Positions 1 through 9,700 of a stretch of 35,476 nucleotides of DNA are shown here, piece by piece. The notes beneath the pieces were generated by a model. It saw nothing but the letters and a program-made list of their open reading frames with translations. It had not been told where the DNA came from and searched no databases. The position numbers were made by a program, and so were the translations under genes. The stretch comes from Fibrobacter succinogenes (GTDB lineage Bacteria; Fibrobacterota; Fibrobacteria; Fibrobacterales; Fibrobacteraceae). Numbering within the stretch: position 1 is the stretch's first letter; the number at the start of each line of letters is the position of its first letter. The stretch covers positions 1 to 35,476 of the forward strand of contig CACWNW010000038.1 of NCBI GenBank assembly GCA_902762305.1. The letters run 5' to 3'.

Positions 1-2181
1 ATGGCAAAGTACAATCCGCAAGAGATCGAAACCAAGTGGCAGGCCTACTGGGAAGAACATCAGACTTTCAAGACGGGCACCGATAAGTCCAAGCCCAAGT
101 ATTACTGCCTGGACATGTTCCCGTACCCGAGTGGTGCAGGCCTCCATGTGGGGCACCCCGAAGGTTACACCGCTACCGATATCATCTGCCGCTACAAGCG
201 CAGCCGCGGTTTCAACGTGTTGCACCCGATGGGTTGGGACGCTTTCGGCCTCCCTGCCGAACAGTACGCCATCCAGACCGGTACGCATCCGGCCATTACC
301 ACCAAGAAGAACTGCGACAATTTCCGCCGCCAGATCAAGCGCCTTGGCCTCAGCTACGACTGGAACAAGGAAGTCAACACCACCGACCCGAAGTATTACA
401 AGTGGACGCAGTGGATTTTCAAGCGCCTTTACGGCACCTGGTTCGATGAAGACCAGCAGAAGGGCCGCCCGATTGAAGAACTCCCGATTCCTGCCGATGT
501 CGAAGCCAAGGGCAAGGAAGAAGTCCGCAAGTACAAGGATTCGAAGCGCCTCGCTTACTACGCCGACGCTCAGGTGTGGTGGTGCAAGCACTGCAAGATT
601 GTGTGCGCGAACGAAGAAGTCTTGAACGACGGCAGCCACGAAAAGTGCGGCACCAAGGAAGTGGAACGCCGCAACCTCAAGCAGTGGCTCATGCGCATCC
701 CGCTGTACGGCGACCGCCTGCTGAAGGGCCTCGACAAGCTCGACTGGCCGCAGGGTGTCAAAGACATGCAGAAGAACTGGATCGGCAAGAGCTACGGTGC
801 CGAAGTTGATTTTGCTATCGCCGATGCTGAAGGCAAGCCGACCGAAAAGAAGCTCCGCGTTTATACGACCCGTTGCGATACGCTGTTTGGTGCTACCTAC
901 ATGGTCGTTGCCCCGGAACACGCGATGGTGCCGGAACTCACGACTGCCGAACAGAAGGCCGCCGTGGAAGAATACGTGCACGCCGCCGCATTGAAGAGCG
1001 ATCTCGACCGTACGGAACTCGCCAAGGAAAAGACCGGCGTATTCACCGGTTCTTACGCCGTGAACCCGCTCACCGGCACGAAGATTCCTATATGGGTCGC
1101 TGACTACGTTCTGACCGGCTACGGCACGGGTGCTATCATGGCCGTGCCCGCTCACGATACCCGCGACTTCGATTTCGCGAAGAAGTTCAACCTGCCCGTC
1201 ATCTGCATCATGGAACCCGATGCAAGCTGCCCCGAAGACGTTCGTCCGAAGGTCCTCGCTGGCGAAGCTTGCTGGGCTGCCGACGGCACCTACATCAACA
1301 GCCAGAACGACACGCTTTGCCTGAACGGCCTCAACAAGAAGCAGGGCATCGCGAAGGTCATCGAATGGCTCGAAGCGAACAAGATCGGCAAGGCCACCGT
1401 GAACTACAAGCTCCGCGACTGGCTCTTCAGCCGCCAGCGCTATTGGGGCGAACCGTTCCCGATTATCCACTGGGAAGACGGCGAAATCTCTACTGTCGAT
1501 GATTCTGAACTGCCGGTGCTGTTGCCGGAACTCAAGGACTACAAGCCGGGTGACGGCGGACAGTCCCCGCTCGCCAACGCTACCGAATGGCTCCAGGTGA
1601 CCGACAAGAACGGCCGCAAGGGTATCCGTGAAACGAACACCATGCCGCAGTGGGCTGGCTCCTGCTGGTATTACCTCCGCTACATCGATGCCTGCAACGG
1701 TGATGCATTTGTGGCAAAGGAACTTGAAAAGTACTGGATGCCCGTGGACCTCTATGTGGGCGGTGCCGAACACGCCGTGCTCCACCTGCTCTACAGCCGC
1801 TTCTGGCACAAGGTCCTGTTCGACCTCGGCCTCGTCTCTACCGACGAACCGTTCCAGAAACTCTTCAACCAGGGTATGATTCTTGCCTTCGCATACGAAG
1901 ATGCTGCTGGCTCCAAGGTCCCGACCGACGAAGTCGAAGAGAAGAACGGAAAGTTCTTCAAGAAGGGTACCGACATCGAGCTCAAGCAGATTGTGGCGAA
2001 GATGAGTAAGTCCCTCAAGAACGTCGTGAACCCCGATGATGTGGTGCGCGACTATGGTGCCGACAGCCTTCGTTTGTACGAAATGTTCATGGGCCCGCTG
2101 GACGCCGTGAAGCCGTGGCAGACCAAGGGCATCGAAGGCATGTCGTTGACGAGACTGCTCCCGAAGCCATCGAGAAGGTGA
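1..2181 (+). CDS. leuS: Leucyl-tRNA synthetase, large N-terminal part (frame broken near 2142)
   Basis: Class I aminoacyl-tRNA synthetase that charges tRNA-Leu with leucine in the cytoplasm. The HIGH-type motif is HVGH at residues 49-52 and the KMSKS motif is at 667-671; the long insertion between them fits the CP1 editing domain. The gene begins at the first base of the window with ATG. The frame holds to GIEGM (about residue 714), then 12 unrelated residues lead to a TGA at 2179-2181. The expected continuation is found in the -1 frame from 2142 ([13 protein letters not shown]). Compared with E. coli and B. subtilis LeuRS, roughly 20-25 residues (the helix containing RFLxRVW) are also absent at this point. 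What is seen is a split gene; whether it is a real deletion, a recoding site or a sequence error cannot be decided here. The same break is present in the second copy at 13877. Confidence 0.9.
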   Translation: MAKYNPQEIETKWQAYWEEHQTFKTGTDKSKPKYYCLDMFPYPSGAGLHVGHPEGYTATDIICRYKRSRGFNVLHPMGWDAFGLPAEQYAIQTGTHPAITTKKNCDNFRRQIKRLGLSYDWNKEVNTTDPKYYKWTQWIFKRLYGTWFDEDQQKGRPIEELPIPADVEAKGKEEVRKYKDSKRLAYYADAQVWWCKHCKIVCANEEVLNDGSHEKCGTKEVERRNLKQWLMRIPLYGDRLLKGLDKLDWPQGVKDMQKNWIGKSYGAEVDFAIADAEGKPTEKKLRVYTTRCDTLFGATYMVVAPEHAMVPELTTAEQKAAVEEYVHAAALKSDLDRTELAKEKTGVFTGSYAVNPLTGTKIPIWVADYVLTGYGTGAIMAVPAHDTRDFDFAKKFNLPVICIMEPDASCPEDVRPKVLAGEACWAADGTYINSQNDTLCLNGLNKKQGIAKVIEWLEANKIGKATVNYKLRDWLFSRQRYWGEPFPIIHWEDGEISTVDDSELPVLLPELKDYKPGDGGQSPLANATEWLQVTDKNGRKGIRETNTMPQWAGSCWYYLRYIDACNGDAFVAKELEKYWMPVDLYVGGAEHAVLHLLYSRFWHKVLFDLGLVSTDEPFQKLFNQGMILAFAYEDAAGSKVPTDEVEEKNGKFFKKGTDIELKQIVAKMSKSLKNVVNPDDVVRDYGADSLRLYEMFMGPLDAVKPWQTKGIEGMSLTRLLPKPSRR

Positions 2182-2627
2182 TGCACCAGACCGTCATCAA
2201 GGTGACAAGCGACATCGAGAACATGAGTTTCAACACCGCGATTAGCCAGCTGATGATCTTCAACAACGAAATGATGAAGATGGACAAGCGCTACCGCGAA
2301 CCGTGCGAAACGTTCGTCAAGTTGCTGCACCCGTTTGCCCCGCACATCGCCGAAGAAATGTGGAGCATCCTCGGTCACAATGAATCGCTCACGAACGTCA
2401 CCTGGCCCGAAGCCGACCACTCCAAGGCCGTGGAAAACACCGTGGAAGTCGTGTTCCAGGTGAACGGCAAGGTCCGCGCTAAGGCAAGTGTTGCCAAGGA
2501 CATGGACAAGGCTGCTCTCGAAAAGCTTGCCATGGAAAATGACCGCATGAAAGAATTTATGGCAGGTAAGACCGTCGTGAAGTCCATTGTGGTTCCGGGC
2601 AAGCTCGTGAACATTGTGGTGAAGTAA
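2115..2627 (+). CDS. leuS: Leucyl-tRNA synthetase, C-terminal anticodon-binding part (separate frame)
   Basis: Encodes the anticodon-binding and C-terminal region of LeuRS ([45 protein letters not shown]). Homologous sequence starts at 2142. The first nine residues after the ATG at 2115 are an out-of-frame reading of the upstream part. A more plausible independent start is the ATG at 2181, which overlaps the TGA of the upstream ORF (TGATG). That arrangement would permit termination-reinitiation and give 148 residues. If ribosomes instead shifted -1 at 2142, the joined product would be about 875 residues, close to a normal LeuRS length but lacking a conserved helix. Aquifex is a known case of a two-subunit LeuRS, but that split lies elsewhere in the protein, so this is only a loose precedent. 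Confidence 0.75.
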   Translation: MADQGHRRHVVDETAPEAIEKVMHQTVIKVTSDIENMSFNTAISQLMIFNNEMMKMDKRYREPCETFVKLLHPFAPHIAEEMWSILGHNESLTNVTWPEADHSKAVENTVEVVFQVNGKVRAKASVAKDMDKAALEKLAMENDRMKEFMAGKTVVKSIVVPGKLVNIVVK

Positions 2628-2676
2628 AGGGGGGAAGTGTCCCCCTCGCTTCAGCCCCGACCCCGCCCTTATAATC

Positions 2677-2706
2677 ACGCCCACTCAAATGAGTGGGCGT
2701 CTTTTA
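2677..2706 (+). terminator. Rho-independent terminator of leuS copy 1
   Basis: An 11-bp perfect stem, ACGCCCACTCA (2677-2687) and TGAGTGGGCGT (2690-2700), is followed by CTTTTATAT. It lies 49 bases after the leuS stop codon. An almost identical hairpin follows the second leuS fragment. Confidence 0.85.
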
Positions 2707-2813
2707 TATAACCCGCCCCAGTCGGGTCTTCCGCTACCCCTTCGCCTAGTGGCTCCGCCCCTAAAACCCCGAATAGTGGTTGATGCAGGACTCTTTTTAT
2801 TTAGCTGACGTTG

Positions 2814-4259
2814 TTAGGTGTTGAACAAATCATCGAGCGTGATAGTATTCATGAAATCGCTAGAATAGGCATTATAGGTGAGTCCGTAAGTTGTCACGAG
2901 TGTATTGTGGACGGCTGTTTTGCGAGATACCTGTTGCTGCAAGAGATTGGTTCTGTGGACAAGAGTCTTGTGATAGTCGCTAGATATGGTGAATTCTTCG
3001 CTGTAGAATTTCATTTCGCACAGGTTTATTACGTTGTCCTTGCGAGATATGATAAGGTCTATTTGTGTTCCGACCTGTTTGTCGTCGCCCTGTAATGACC
3101 ATGCGGATTGTGTCGTTGTAACCCCCGCGATTTGCAAAGCATGCTTTATTTGACTTATGTGCCTAAAGCACAAATCTTCAAAGGCGTAGCCTCGCCAGGC
3201 GTTTATCTTGGCAGAGTCGACATTGTTCATCCAAAATTGCGGGTCTATGTTTTTTTGGCCTTCTACGAAGCGTAGGTAGAATAGGCAGAAAGGATCGATT
3301 AGTTTGTAATGAGGCTTTCGTTTGCTTTCGCCAAAGGGAAAGTATTTCTCGATAAAGTCGCTAGCGGTAAGGGCGTTGAGTTGTTTGGATAAGTCTCCAT
3401 TGTTGGACAATTGTGTATTTTGAGCAATGTCATCACGTGTGAAACCGTTTCGACGAGACGATAGGAATCGGACAATACGAATCATATCTTCTGGTCTAGT
3501 GAAGACGGATGCGAATAGACGAGAAAACTCGTTTTTCAGTTTGGCGTTGGAATCAAAAAATAACGTATCGATATTCTGGGCGAGGCTTTTGCCTTTTGCC
3601 AAGTAGGTCATGTAGTAGGGAATGCCGCCAAGGATCATGTTCGCCTGGGCTATATCGTATCTCGACATCTGAATACCCTGACTTTTATAGAAAGCCTCAC
3701 ATTCGGATAGAGTGAACGGCATCAACTTGATTTCGTAAGTGGTTCTTCCATATAAACCACCATGGTTATTGACGAGATTGTCTAGCATCCATGAATTGGC
3801 GCTGCCACAAACAATAAGCATCAGGTTTTGTCTATGGCATGCCCAAGTGTTCCAGAAACTTTCCAAAGCGGTTATGAAGCCGCTTTTGGGAGTATCCATC
3901 CAGGGGAGTTCATCTAAAAAGATGACCTGTCTTTTACCATCATCCCTTTGTTGGAGAAACTGTTCCAGCATAAAGAATGCTTCAAGCCAGTTCTTGGGAC
4001 AATGGCTTTTTTTCATCCCCTGCAATTGGAGCGACTGGTAGAAATGCTGAAGCTGTTGCTTGGAGTTGTTCGATGCTCCTGATTCGTCTACAGGGCTGAG
4101 TCCGGCGTGGCGGAATGTAATCAATCCTTTTAGAGCTTCGTCTATAAGGAATGTCTTGCCTACGCGACGGCGACCATAAACGGCGACAAATTCGGCCTTG
4201 TCGCTGGAATACAGCTGCTTCAGTTCGTCAATTTCTTTTTTTCGACCAAGAATTGCCAT
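2814..4259 (-). CDS. AAA ATPase with DUF234-like nuclease-fold C-terminus
   Basis: A 481-residue protein of the archaeal-type ATPase_2/DUF234 group. The Walker A is GRRRVGKT (residues 29-36) and a Walker B follows in VIFLDELPWMD. The C-terminal part has a D...ExK pattern (QIDLII ... LCEMKF) resembling the PD-(D/E)xK nuclease fold. The start is set at the ATG at 4259, which gives the family's usual opening MAILGRKKEI; the ORF can be extended ten codons only by using TTG. The gene is AT-rich, faces away from jetA, and lies inside the leuS duplication, so it probably arrived with the Wadjet genes. Cellular role is unknown; such genes are common in Bacteroidetes-like genomes and in accessory islands. 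An inverted repeat (CGCTACGAAA ... TTTCGTAGCG) sits at its 5' end. Confidence 0.8.
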   Translation of the reverse strand: MAILGRKKEIDELKQLYSSDKAEFVAVYGRRRVGKTFLIDEALKGLITFRHAGLSPVDESGASNNSKQQLQHFYQSLQLQGMKKSHCPKNWLEAFFMLEQFLQQRDDGKRQVIFLDELPWMDTPKSGFITALESFWNTWACHRQNLMLIVCGSANSWMLDNLVNNHGGLYGRTTYEIKLMPFTLSECEAFYKSQGIQMSRYDIAQANMILGGIPYYMTYLAKGKSLAQNIDTLFFDSNAKLKNEFSRLFASVFTRPEDMIRIVRFLSSRRNGFTRDDIAQNTQLSNNGDLSKQLNALTASDFIEKYFPFGESKRKPHYKLIDPFCLFYLRFVEGQKNIDPQFWMNNVDSAKINAWRGYAFEDLCFRHISQIKHALQIAGVTTTQSAWSLQGDDKQVGTQIDLIISRKDNVINLCEMKFYSEEFTISSDYHKTLVHRTNLLQQQVSRKTAVHNTLVTTYGLTYNAYSSDFMNTITLDDLFNT

Positions 4260-4276
4260 AAAAATCTCGTATAATT

Positions 4277-4454
4277 CGCTACGAAACAACTTTTTTGCTT
4301 TTCGTAGCGCTTTATCTTGATGTTTTGAATATAGATTATTTTTCTGAGAAATCTCGTAAATTTCGCTGTTTTACGAGTTCATTACGAGCATTTTACGAGG
4401 TTTTAGGACCCAAAATGGCGAAATTTGCGTAAAAAAGCCGTTTTAACCTCGTAA
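4277..4454. promoter_or_regulatory. Cluster of inverted TACGAG/CTCGTA motifs
   Basis: Several half-sites lie between the ATPase gene and jetA: CTCGTAA at 4353, TTACGAG at 4371, TTACGAG at 4383, TTACGAGGTT at 4394 and its exact inverse AACCTCGTAA at 4445. A further inverted repeat, CGCTACGAAA/TTTCGTAGCG, lies at about 4279-4310. This looks like an operator array for a dedicated repressor; no such repressor gene is recognised nearby. Confidence 0.4.
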
Positions 4455-4482
4455 TTATTGAACAAAAAGGATTACTAGAAAA

Positions 4483-4610
4483 TCACCCTCCACAAAACAT
4501 AAGCGATGCCACAATTCCCACGATAATCAGGAACGGCGCAATCTTCAAAAGCAATGTGATGCCGCATGCATCCCCTGCGTCGCGCCCGTAACGCCTAGGC
4601 ATCTTTCGAA
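4483..4610 (-). repeat. Membrane-peptide tail repeat, copy 1 (degraded)
   Basis: Read on the minus strand this segment ends in a hydrophobic tail (TLLLKIAPFLIIVGIVASL, then MFCGG and stop). It is closely similar to 15933-16061 and 17404-17555. Relative to the copy at 15933 it has an in-frame TAG and a two-base deletion upstream of the tail, so it is probably a relic rather than a gene. Confidence 0.6.
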
Positions 4611-4613
4611 AAT

Positions 4614-4668
4614 TGCGTCAAAAACGTTTTTGAATGTTAAGATAGACGTTTTTGTCACTAAAGTGTCA
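4614..4668. promoter_or_regulatory. Palindromic operator-like sequences upstream of jetA
   Basis: A perfect 16-bp palindrome, TCAAAAACGTTTTTGA (4618-4633), is followed by GACGTTTTTGTCACT (4645-4659) and AGTGTCAAAAA (4662-4672), an imperfect inverted pair of the same motif. The 11-mer TGCGTCAAAAA (4614-4624) recurs upstream of recQ at 11238-11248. A TATATT box at 4680-4685 could be the -10 element of jetA, but no well-spaced -35 box is visible. Confidence 0.45.
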
Positions 4669-4696
4669 AAAATTTTGGGTATATTTTCTCGTGAAT

Positions 4697-6100
4697 ATGC
4701 TTAGCGTTTTTGATGTTGTTCCAAGCGACTTTTTCACGATTCTTGGTAGCAAGAACCGAAATCAAGCTGTATATTCAGAATTGCTATTGAAAATTTATAA
4801 CCTATTTGATAATGAAATTTCATATAGAATCCTTCGAGATATTGTTCGTGATACGATAGCCGCGTATTTACTGGAGAATCATATTGAAATTCAAGGCGAA
4901 GATGCGACGGAGTTAGGTTTAGAGTCTGATTGGAATATAAAGGCGAATTTTATTATTAGGCGTTTTGTTCAAGCTGGATGGTTAGAAGAAGAAACGGATG
5001 ATACTACGCTTGAAAAGACAATAGTTATGCCTGATAACGGCATAGCATTGGCCCAATTTATTGAAAAACTGAAGCGTCCAACACGATTGGAATTTTCTGT
5101 TTCAATCAATACTATTTTTAACACATTAGAACATTGGGCCCAGGGGGAACAGAATCCCTACAAGTTGATTCTGACGCCAGTGTATGATGAAGCCCGCAAA
5201 CTTTCCTCGGCACTGAAGAAACTTGCCACTTCTATCAAAAAAATCATTGAGGGCATGCTCCGAGAAGGTTCCTTGGTCAGTTTGACGGAGAATATCATCA
5301 AATATTGTGACGGTGACTTTATCAAAGAGTATTCGCGCCTTGTTCAGCAACAAAACATCCATTTGTATAGAGAGAAAATATCTAGGCGATTAGAGGAATT
5401 TAAGGGTATCGGGTATTTTGGCGCTCTTACGCAAAGTGTTATGGACGAAGATAGTTGCTCTAGAACTGATGCAGAAGATAAAGTTATAAGGATGCTGGAT
5501 AGTACAAGGCGCTTTCTCCATGACGATTATAACAAGATTATGAAACGTATTAAGGATCAAATTAATGCGTATATTAAAATTGCGGTTGCACGAGAACGTA
5601 TTCTTCGAAATAAGGGTAAGGATAACCGTGGAAATGTAGAAGAAACTATACGATATCTAGTCCAAAATTTTGATGAAGATAAGTTGAATAAGATAGACGA
5701 AGAAATCCAATATCTTTTCCATATTCATGATTATGAGTTTGTAGACAAAACGTCTCTGCAATATCCGCATAAAAATCAGAGTATTCAATCGAATATCGAG
5801 GCTGATGTAATCGAGATGAGCGTTGAAGAGCGAGAACGTCAAAAACGCCAATTGCAGAATGAATCATATAATCCGTATTCCAAAGAACTGATGAAAAAAT
5901 TCTTGGATAGTCAATCCGTTAATGGCAAGATAGACAGTTTAAATCTTAGTCTGAACGAAAAAAAAGATGTTCTTGCGTCTATGGCTGCAGTAACATACGC
6001 TCGCGAAAATGGATACCTGATAGAAATTGATGAAGATTTTATTGAGTCAGACGAATTTAAGATTCGGCATTGGAGGGCAAAAAAAGATGTCAACAATTAA
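4697..6100 (+). CDS. jetA: Wadjet anti-plasmid system protein JetA
   Basis: First gene of a complete Wadjet operon (order A-B-C-D). In known Wadjet systems JetA is the kleisin-like subunit that closes the SMC-like ring with JetB and JetC; JetD then cleaves circular plasmid DNA. The protein is 467 residues, predominantly helical, with no catalytic motif, as expected for the JetA (DUF5716-type) family. The assignment rests mainly on its position next to recognisable JetB, JetC and JetD. The start is set at the ATG at 4697 (MLSVFDVVPSDFF); the longer ORF needs a TTG at 4652. Its 3' end overlaps jetB by 14 bases. It is much more AT-rich than leuS, consistent with horizontal acquisition. Confidence 0.85.
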   Translation: MLSVFDVVPSDFFTILGSKNRNQAVYSELLLKIYNLFDNEISYRILRDIVRDTIAAYLLENHIEIQGEDATELGLESDWNIKANFIIRRFVQAGWLEEETDDTTLEKTIVMPDNGIALAQFIEKLKRPTRLEFSVSINTIFNTLEHWAQGEQNPYKLILTPVYDEARKLSSALKKLATSIKKIIEGMLREGSLVSLTENIIKYCDGDFIKEYSRLVQQQNIHLYREKISRRLEEFKGIGYFGALTQSVMDEDSCSRTDAEDKVIRMLDSTRRFLHDDYNKIMKRIKDQINAYIKIAVARERILRNKGKDNRGNVEETIRYLVQNFDEDKLNKIDEEIQYLFHIHDYEFVDKTSLQYPHKNQSIQSNIEADVIEMSVEERERQKRQLQNESYNPYSKELMKKFLDSQSVNGKIDSLNLSLNEKKDVLASMAAVTYARENGYLIEIDEDFIESDEFKIRHWRAKKDVNN

Positions 6101-6740
6101 TGAAATGTGGGACGATCTCACTTCTTCTGAACAGTTGGTGTTTAAAAAGTGCTGCCGCCGACTTTTGAAAGAAACCTTCATCGTTCGAGACATAGATGAT
6201 GATAATCGCAAGATGTTCTTCTTTGTTAAATCAAACGAAGGGCTTTTTTCGGATTATTTAAACTTGATTGGCTTTGATATTATTGTGAGGGACAATGGAG
6301 TTGTAATGCTTCAGAATAACAGTGCCGATGTTGTTGTTTCCAAGCAGAGGTTTAATAAATTCCAAAGCATCATTCTCTGTTGCTTGTGGACCTTGTATAT
6401 GGATAAGGTTCAATCAGGTTCCTTATCCAAGCAAATCACGACGACTTTTCCAGAATTGAATGCCGAATTGGAAAAATTTGAATTCAAGGGCGCTTTTGAC
6501 GTTAAAAGTAATCTAAAAACTGCGTTACAGCTTTTTGCAAGATACAACCTAATCTTTGTCAATTGGAATGCGCCTGATAATGAACGCTTGATTGTTCTTT
6601 ATCCGTCTATTCAATTTGCTTTAGATGAATCTGAATTTGCCACGTTTGTTACGAGTGTGCGAGAAAGAATGATGAATGTAGGCCTTCAAAGCGAGGATGT
6701 TGCCGATGATAACTTTGATGCAGAAGAAGAGGAGGAATAA
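6087..6740 (+). CDS. jetB: Wadjet anti-plasmid system protein JetB
   Basis: A 217-residue DUF4194-type protein, the MukE-like partner of the Wadjet SMC complex. The start is chosen at the ATG at 6087 (MSTINEMWDDL) because a GGAGGG Shine-Dalgarno sequence lies about eight bases upstream; an earlier ATG at 6027 has no such site and lies deep inside jetA. It overlaps the jetA end by 14 bases and ends two bases before jetC, indicating tight translational coupling. The last residues are acidic (DAEEEEE). Winged-helix content is expected from the family but not demonstrated from sequence alone. Confidence 0.85.
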   Translation: MSTINEMWDDLTSSEQLVFKKCCRRLLKETFIVRDIDDDNRKMFFFVKSNEGLFSDYLNLIGFDIIVRDNGVVMLQNNSADVVVSKQRFNKFQSIILCCLWTLYMDKVQSGSLSKQITTTFPELNAELEKFEFKGAFDVKSNLKTALQLFARYNLIFVNWNAPDNERLIVLYPSIQFALDESEFATFVTSVRERMMNVGLQSEDVADDNFDAEEEEE

Positions 6741-6742
6741 TA

Positions 6743-9700
6743 ATGGAATTCCGTAAAACCGCAAAGAAACTTCTGCTGTTAAACTGGTCTTGCTTCCAGA
6801 ATGTTTGTATTGAATTGGGTAGTTCCACCCTATTTACTGGCGTTAACGGCACTGGAAAGACCACAATACTCGACGCAATGTCTTATTTGCTGTTTGCCAA
6901 TACGCAGTTCAATCGTGCTGCAGACGATAAAGAAAGAACGGTAAATGCTTACATTCATGGTGACCGCAAGACAAACGGTTCCGACAGATACCTTCGAAAA
7001 GATGCCGTAGTCAGTTATATTGTAATGGAATTTAATTCCCCAACAGAAGGCGATTTTGTTGTTGGCGTGAACATAGAATCTCGTTCCGCGCAGGATTCTG
7101 CGGAGTCTAAATGGTTTATCTTCCAAAATGCAAAAATTGAGGATTTTAATTTTAGGTCTATTGAAAGTGGAAAGTTAAGTGTTGTCAGCGGAAGAAATCT
7201 CACTAGAAAGGGTGTTCCTGTAAAAGCTTCAGAAATGTTGGGACGTGATAAAGCAAAACCTCAGATTGCGAGAGCTTTGGGGCTTCGCGTAAATGATGGC
7301 GAATTTAAAAAATATGTTGAAAAAATTTTAAAGATGATGGCTTTTAAGCCAGAAAAAAATGTTGAAAAGTTTGTGAAGGATTCTGTACTTGTGCGGAATG
7401 ATGTGAATTCTTTACAATCTTTGAGAGAACAGAAAAATCATTATAGTGAAGCTGTTCAAATGTTGGAGAATAACCAAAAGCGTAAGGAACTTTTGGAAAA
7501 AATTGAAACAGCAACATTTGCTTACGAAAAACAGCTGAAATACATGAAAATTCGTAAGATGATGTATAGCTATCAGTTTCTTCAAAAAGATCAGCAGGAA
7601 TTAAAACAATGCAAAATTCGTTCAAAAACGTTAGAACTTGAAAAGGGAACGCTTGAAAAGCAAAAAAATTCCGTTGACTCAGAGTTGGAGGTTGCTCGTA
7701 AAAATCTTACTAAAGTTGAGAATTCAAATAGAACACTTAGTGATTCACTAAATGATAAAAATAATGAACTTAAGAAGTGTAAAGATGAAATTGAAAAATG
7801 CGAATCTGCTATCGCTGATTTAAAAAACCTTCAGATTGCGATAACGCAATTGATTCCTCAGATTGAAAATGATGTTCAAGTTTCTAGAGGATCTCAGGAA
7901 GTTCTTAGGAATCTAGCAGAGTTGGGGGTTGACCATTTTGAAAAACAGACCCGTTTTATTGAATTTGGGGATCAAATCAAAGCTGCCTGTGAACAATATT
8001 CGGCTGATAGAGTTCGTTTAGAAGACAAGAAGAAAGAATGTATTAATGCCCTATCTGATATTGAAAAAGATATCAAAGATTTGCAGTCTAAGAAAATCAT
8101 TTTCCCGCGAGATGCCGAAAATGCTAAAAAAATAATTCAAGACGAATTTGGAAGTCGTTCCATAAAGTCTGAAGTGCGCTTCTTTGCAGAATTGGTGGAA
8201 GAAATCAAGGATGAAAGCTGGCGTAGGGCTATAGAAACTTTCCTTGGTCGTAAACGTTATTACCTAATTGTTGATGATGAATATTGTGATGTCGCCTTAA
8301 GAATTTTGAAGGATAAAAAGCTCACTAACGCAAATGTCGTTTTGTCTGACAAAATTCCCGATAGCGATATTGAAAAGGATTCTGCCGCAGAAATTCTGGA
8401 AATCCAAAATAAGGCTGCGCGTAAGTATGCCAATTATTTGCTGAATGGAATTCATCTTTGCGATACCATCGAAGAACTTCATAATCATCCGAAGGGTGGC
8501 TTGATGAAGGATGGCATGCTGACCAAGAGCTATGCTGCTACGATGATGAAAATCAATGACGTTGTTCCTTGTTTGGGCAAAAATGTCGCTGAAATGCAAT
8601 TGAAAATTAAGGAGAGGGAAAAGGAACTGACCTCTGCAAACCTGCAAAGACTTATCGACCAAATAAATGTATTTAGTGATTTGTTGCGCTTGTGTGGCAA
8701 TATTGAATGGGATCCAGAAGAATATGATTTTGAGTCTGTAGAAAAAGTCCCGCAGTTGAAAGGGCAACTTGGACAGATTGCAAATGAAATTGAAGATCTT
8801 AAGAAAAGTCCCGAGATGCTTCTCGCTATTCAAGAAATTCAGATGGCGACGGATAAGGTCAATAATCTACAAAATGAATTTTCACGTATTGATAGAGAAT
8901 TAGGGAAGAATGAATCTTCTCAAAATGCAAATAATCAGTCCATTGCAACTTTGACTCAGAATATTGAGACTAGAATGGCTGATTATCAGGGATTAGTACA
9001 GGCGAATCTTGAATTTGAAAAGGAAATGCTTGATTTATATAATCAGATGACGAGACAACAAAATAATGTAATCGTCATTGCTGAAAAGACGATAAAAAAT
9101 GCATTGTCCGACTTGAAAGACAAAGAAAAATTTCTTGAAGACATTCAACTTGAATACAATAGACTTGCCGGAAAGGATTTGAACGAACGCGGCGTAGCCT
9201 ATATTTGGTTCTACCGAGAAGAGTATCGCGATATTGCCAACGCAAAACTTGATGAAGCGAAGAATAAATTGGAAGTAGCCTCTACGAAACTTCGCAATGC
9301 GTTCCTTCATGATTTTATTGCGGAACTCAAGGAAAATATAGAAAAGGCTAAGGAAGAAATTGATGTCATCAATAAGGAATTGAAGAAAATTCCTTTTGGC
9401 ATTGACTTTTACCAATTCAAAATGGAAGAACGGCCTGATCGAAAGATTTTCTTTGATATATGCAACAATTTAGAAAGTTATATCAACGATCCAGATTTTT
9501 TCAATCCACAGAAGGTTTCTCAAGAAAAGTTTAATGCAGATGTGCAGAAATTCTTGGATGATATTCTACAACAAGGTTCCGACGAAATGGAATACTCTGA
9601 TTACAGAAACTATTTTGTTTATGACATGAGTATCCGTCGTAAAACTGGCGAAGAAATGAATCTTTCCCAGAAGCAAGGTTCTGCTAGCGGCGGCGAAAAG

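Larger units (their letters stand above)
1825..2706 (+). repeat. leuS 3'-end duplication, copy 1 (with terminator)
   Basis: This block matches 13568-14421 with no insertion or deletion in the coding part (803 bp each). I count about 57 differences by eye, nearly all at third positions, with five amino-acid changes. The match continues through the stop codon and the terminator. Copy 1 alone has about 27 extra bases after the stop codon, including a small GGGGA/TCCCC hairpin. Same orientation, start-to-start distance 11,743 bp; the block brackets the ATPase, Wadjet and recQ genes. Confidence 0.9.

Noticed and set aside
2115-2160. Programmed -1 frameshift heptamer at the leuS break
   Set aside because: No X-XXY-YYZ slippery sequence at the junction in either copy, and a stretch of conserved residues is also missing, so simple recoding does not explain it fully.
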